DNA of 13,317 nucleotides, from positions 1 through 13,317 of the forward strand of contig FR880225.1 of assembly GCA_000435195.1 (NCBI GenBank), in the 5' to 3' direction. Each line of letters begins with the position of its first letter. Positions within the stretch are counted from its first letter, which is position 1. The notes below the pieces were generated by a model. That model saw only the letters and a list, made by a program, of their open reading frames with translations. It was not told the origin of the DNA and searched no databases. This DNA is from Clostridium sp. CAG:169. Lineage in GTDB: Bacteria > Bacillota > Clostridia > Oscillospirales > Ruminococcaceae. Positions 12,571 to 13,317 of the stretch are shown here, one piece after another. Position numbers and translations under genes: made by a program.

Positions 12571-13317
12571 ATGCAAATCAAAAAAGAACTGCCGGAAATC
12601 TTTGGCGAGTTTGGTGAGATGCGTCAAAAATCCTTCCTCGCCGCCTATGAAATGAAGCAGAAGAATATCCCGTTTGTCGGTACCTTCTGCACCTATTTTC
12701 CTCAAGAGATTGCAATGGCAATGGGAGCTTGCGTGGTCGGCTTGTGCTCGACCTCGGATGAAACCATTCCCGATGCAGAAAAGGACCTCCCCCGCAACCT
12801 GTGCCCGCTGATCAAATCCAGCTACGGCTTTGCTAAAACCGACAAATGCCCTTACTTCTACTTCTCCGACCTGATCGTAGGAGAAACTACCTGCGACGGA
12901 AAGAAAAAGATGTATGAGTATCTGGGTCAGTTTAAGCCGGTCTACACCATGGAGCTGCCAAATGCACAGAGCCCTGCCGGATTGGAGCTGTGGACCAAGG
13001 AAATCATCAAACTCAAGGAAAAGCTGGAATCCTTCTTTGAGGTGACCATCACCGAGGAACAGGTGCGCGAACAGGTAAAAATCATGAACAATGTCCGCCG
13101 CGCCATGAAGGAATTTTATTCCCTGACCCTGCCGGAGCCGGTCCCGGTCCTTGGACAGGATTTGTTCAAGGTGCTGTACGGTTCCTCCTTCAAATTTGAT
13201 AAAAAGCGCCTGCCGGAAGAGGTTCACGCCATCTGCGAAAAGATTCGGGCAGAATATCAGGAAAATCCGAATAAATATCCAAAGGCACCTCGCATTCTGG
13301 TCACCGGCTGTCCAATC
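12571..13317 (+). CDS. Double-cubane-cluster-containing anaerobic reductase, HgdB/YjiM family (partial, N-terminal 249 residues)
   Basis: The product belongs to the 2-hydroxyacyl-CoA dehydratase D-component superfamily (HgdB/BcrC/YjiM). These oxygen-sensitive iron-sulfur proteins receive electrons from an ATP-driven HgdC/YjiL-type activator. Visible family marks are VGTFCTYFPQEIAMAMGA (36-53), LPRNLCPLIKSSYGFA (73-88), CPYFYFSDLIVGETTCDGKK (93-112) and VYTMELPNAQS (124-134), followed by a helical linker. The pattern is closest to YjiM, the form with a double-cubane [8Fe-9S] cluster. Candidate ligand cysteines include C40, C78 and C108; further Cys are C54, C59, C93, C222 and C247. The substrate is unknown. 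The start is the first ATG after an in-frame TAG, with only a weak purine-rich site (AAGAGAG) upstream. The gene runs off the right edge; the family is about 380-440 residues. Its strand and codon-region composition separate it from the dcw cluster, and no functional link to it is implied. Confidence 0.87.
   Translation, partial: MQIKKELPEIFGEFGEMRQKSFLAAYEMKQKNIPFVGTFCTYFPQEIAMAMGACVVGLCSTSDETIPDAEKDLPRNLCPLIKSSYGFAKTDKCPYFYFSDLIVGETTCDGKKKMYEYLGQFKPVYTMELPNAQSPAGLELWTKEIIKLKEKLESFFEVTITEEQVREQVKIMNNVRRAMKEFYSLTLPEPVPVLGQDLFKVLYGSSFKFDKKRLPEEVHAICEKIRAEYQENPNKYPKAPRILVTGCPI

Noticed and set aside
12424..13227. Minus-strand reading frame of 267 codons opposite the reductase gene
   Set aside because: The plus-strand frame encodes a clear HgdB/YjiM protein with conserved cysteines; the minus frame is its shadow.

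Overview
The window shows a mid-GC, low-GC-Gram-positive type chromosome, most likely an anaerobic Clostridia (Oscillospirales/Ruminococcaceae-like). This rests on three things: the gene order of the division and cell wall (dcw) cluster, a PASTA-bearing class B penicillin-binding protein with a MurE of the meso-diaminopimelate type, and a strictly anaerobic double-cubane-cluster reductase next door. The taxonomic call is inferred from protein character and gene order; no rRNA or other marker is present.

Layout. Positions 1-11913 hold ten genes, all on the minus strand. In transcription order (right to left) they are mraZ, rsmH, an ftsL-like gene, a class B PBP with two PASTA domains, murE, murF, mraY, ftsW, murG and a murA cut by the left edge. 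No neighbouring genes overlap; gaps are 37-136 nt. The larger gaps (ftsL-PBP, murE-murF, murG-murA) carry hairpins or promoter-like sites. murD, usually found between mraY and ftsW, is not there.

From about 11914 to 12570 lies an AT-rich, apparently non-coding divergent region. Its left side carries a good sigma-A promoter for the dcw cluster (TTGCTT-17-TATAAT), followed at once by three 10-bp-spaced GTGG-type repeats that look like the MraZ operator. Its right side carries several inverted repeats just upstream of a plus-strand gene. That gene, from 12571 and cut by the right edge, encodes a YjiM/HgdB-type double-cubane [4Fe-4S] reductase of the 2-hydroxyacyl-CoA dehydratase superfamily.

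How the genes work together. MurA starts UDP-MurNAc synthesis. MurE and MurF add meso-DAP and D-Ala-D-Ala. MraY and MurG make lipid I and lipid II. FtsW (SEDS glycosyltransferase) and the PASTA PBP (transpeptidase) polymerise and cross-link septal peptidoglycan, with FtsL as their membrane partner. RsmH methylates 16S rRNA, and MraZ is the probable autoregulator of the cluster. The window is mostly a conserved core locus. The less ordinary signals are the MraZ operator, the missing murD, a long Q/N/G-rich insert in the PBP, an internal promoter and hairpin before murF, and the structured leader of the anaerobic reductase gene.
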